In this document: positions 13,264 to 14,201 of the stretch, piece by piece
How the letters are laid out: the number at the start of each line of letters is the position of its first letter
How positions within the stretch are numbered: position 1 is the first letter of the stretch
NCBI GenBank assembly: GCA_902478875.1
Contig: CABSMZ010000029.1
Coordinates: 1 to 14,201, forward strand
Source of the DNA: an uncultured Collinsella sp.
Lineage (GTDB): Bacteria > Actinomycetota > Coriobacteriia > Coriobacteriales > Coriobacteriaceae
Direction: 5' to 3'
Length of the DNA stretch: 14,201 nucleotides
Made by a program: the position numbers and the translations under genes
The notes under the pieces: generated by a model
Databases searched by the model: none
What the model saw: only the letters and a program-made list of their open reading frames with translations
Told to the model about the DNA's origin: nothing

Positions 13264-13360
13264 GGGCCCTCCGATCCCGCCCGACGATTTCGATTGGCGA
13301 CCTTTGACGAAGTCAAGGGAGGAGCCAAATCGAAATACGTCGGGCGGGGTCGGAGGGCCC
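13264..13360. repeat. 97-nt long hairpin downstream of the phosphofructokinase gene
   Basis: Arms of about 35 nt (13264-13298 and 13324-13360) are nearly complementary, beginning GGGCCCTCCGA and containing CCCGCCCGACG. An inner stem CCTTTGAC/GTCAAGGG (13301-13308 with 13312-13319) closes on a 3-nt loop. It starts 23 bp past the pfk stop on the minus strand. There is no U-tract. It resembles the 128-nt palindrome after asd in size and position but not in sequence. Confidence 0.8.
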
Positions 13361-13383
13361 GATGGGATGGATTTCGGCCGAGG

Positions 13384-14178
13384 TTATTCGTCGCCGAAGC
13401 TGATGCCCAACGCCTTGGCCTCGCGCACCAGGTCGCTCTGGGGGTCGACATATTTGAGCTTGCCGGCGACCTCCTCGAGCGGCATGTGGCACATCTTGCC
13501 GTCACGCAGGGCAATCATGTAGCCAAACTCGCCGCGTAGGCAGCCGAGCGCTGCCTCGACGCCGCACTGGGTCGCAAAGATGCGGTCCTGGGCGTCGGGC
13601 TGGCCGCCGCGCTGCGTGTGGCCGGGGATGGCGACGCGGGTCTCGCGACCGGTCTTGGCCTCGATCTCCTTGGCGATGTCGTACACGATTGACGGGCTCG
13701 TACGCTCGGCGAGCTTCTTCTTGTACTCCTTCTTGGACAGCGCCGCGTCCTCCTTGGAGATAGCACCCTCGGCGACGGCTACGATGGTAAAGCGGCTGCC
13801 GGTCTCCATGCGATGCTCGATGGTCTTGATGACGTTGTCCATGTCGTAGGGGATCTCGGGAATCAAGATGACATCCGCGCCGCCCGCGACGCCGGCGTAC
13901 AGCGGGATCCAGCCAACCTTGTGGCCCATGATCTCGATAACGAACACGCGGCCGTGACTCGAGGCGGTGGTGTGAATGTCGTCGATGCACTTGGTGGCGA
14001 CGTCGATGGCGCTCGTAAAGCCAAACGTCAGCTCGGTGCCCCAGGTGTCGTTATCGATGGTCTTGGGCAGGGCGATAACGTTGAGGCCCTCTTCGCGCAG
14101 GCGGTTGGCGGTCTTGGTGGAGCCGTTACCGCCCAGCATAAACAGGCAGTCGAGCTGCAGCTTATGATAGGTGTGGAC
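13384..14178 (-). CDS. pfkA: 6-phosphofructokinase, 5'-truncated at the contig end
   Basis: Phosphorylates fructose 6-phosphate to fructose 1,6-bisphosphate in glycolysis; cytoplasmic. The last 264 residues are present. Motifs in order are LFMLGGNGSTKTA (nucleotide/phosphate donor loop), PKTIDND with the catalytic Asp, IEIMGHKVGWIPLYAGVAGGAD (substrate binding), EIPYDMD and AIPGHTQRGGQPDAQDR. The combination GGNG with PKTIDND is that of the PfkA subgroup common in Gram-positive anaerobes, where donor choice (ATP or pyrophosphate) varies, so the donor should not be assumed. Genomic coding sequence stops at 14178-14179, and the apparent upstream residues MCIRDR come from sequencing adapter. The stop TAA is at 13386-13384, followed by the 97-nt hairpin. 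Identification is secure; the N-terminus is missing. Confidence 0.93.
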   Translation of the reverse strand, partial: VHTYHKLQLDCLFMLGGNGSTKTANRLREEGLNVIALPKTIDNDTWGTELTFGFTSAIDVATKCIDDIHTTASSHGRVFVIEIMGHKVGWIPLYAGVAGGADVILIPEIPYDMDNVIKTIEHRMETGSRFTIVAVAEGAISKEDAALSKKEYKKKLAERTSPSIVYDIAKEIEAKTGRETRVAIPGHTQRGGQPDAQDRIFATQCGVEAALGCLRGEFGYMIALRDGKMCHMPLEEVAGKLKYVDPQSDLVREAKALGISFGDE

Positions 14179-14179
14179 C

Positions 14180-14201
14180 CTGTCTCTTATACACATCTGA
14201 C
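14180..14201. other. Nextera transposase adapter (artefact)
   Basis: CTGTCTCTTATACACATCT (14180-14198) is the Tn5 mosaic-end adapter used in Nextera libraries, and the following GAC matches the start of the read-specific adapter. This is library sequence, not genome. Confidence 0.97.

Noticed and set aside
14080..14140. Asn in the GGNGS loop of phosphofructokinase as a loss of the Mg-binding Asp.
   Set aside because: GGNG with PKTIDND is normal for the PfkA subgroup of Gram-positive anaerobes, so it is not a defect.

Overview
The window looks like chromosomal DNA of a high-GC, Gram-positive gut Coriobacteriia, most likely Collinsella. This rests on the GC-rich coding style, the family make-up and the abundance of intergenic palindromes, and it is an inference because no rRNA or tRNA is present. 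Position 1 falls inside a gene. The last 22 bases are a Nextera sequencing adapter, so the right edge is a contig end.

Layout, left to right: a 5'-truncated aspartate kinase (lysC) and aspartate-semialdehyde dehydrogenase (asd), the first two steps from aspartate to Lys/Thr/Met; a 128-nt near-perfect palindrome; an Ogt-type alkylguanine DNA methyltransferase; an OmpR-type response regulator and sensor histidine kinase pair; and an AIM24/TIGR00266-family protein. On the minus strand follows a CLC channel-family gene of the fluoride-exporting (CLC-F/EriC-F) type. Its leader carries a strong promoter, a fluoride-riboswitch-like 3' half and an overlapping intrinsic terminator. Back on the plus strand is a two-gene ABC exporter (ATPase plus a 921-aa FtsX-type permease).

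After the permease comes a 514-bp convergent intergenic region with several palindromes. Two minus-strand genes complete the window: a membrane-anchored XRE-type regulator with 18-residue repeats and two candidate operators at its promoter, and a 5'-truncated 6-phosphofructokinase.

The most striking unexplained content is the non-coding palindromic DNA. It comprises a three-copy approximately 40-bp repeat (two copies at stop codons, one upstream of the ABC genes), two very long hairpins (128 and 97 nt), two hairpins sharing GTTGCGGTG ends, and a 140-bp interrupted inverted repeat. No CRISPR array, prophage, transposase, tRNA or rRNA was seen.
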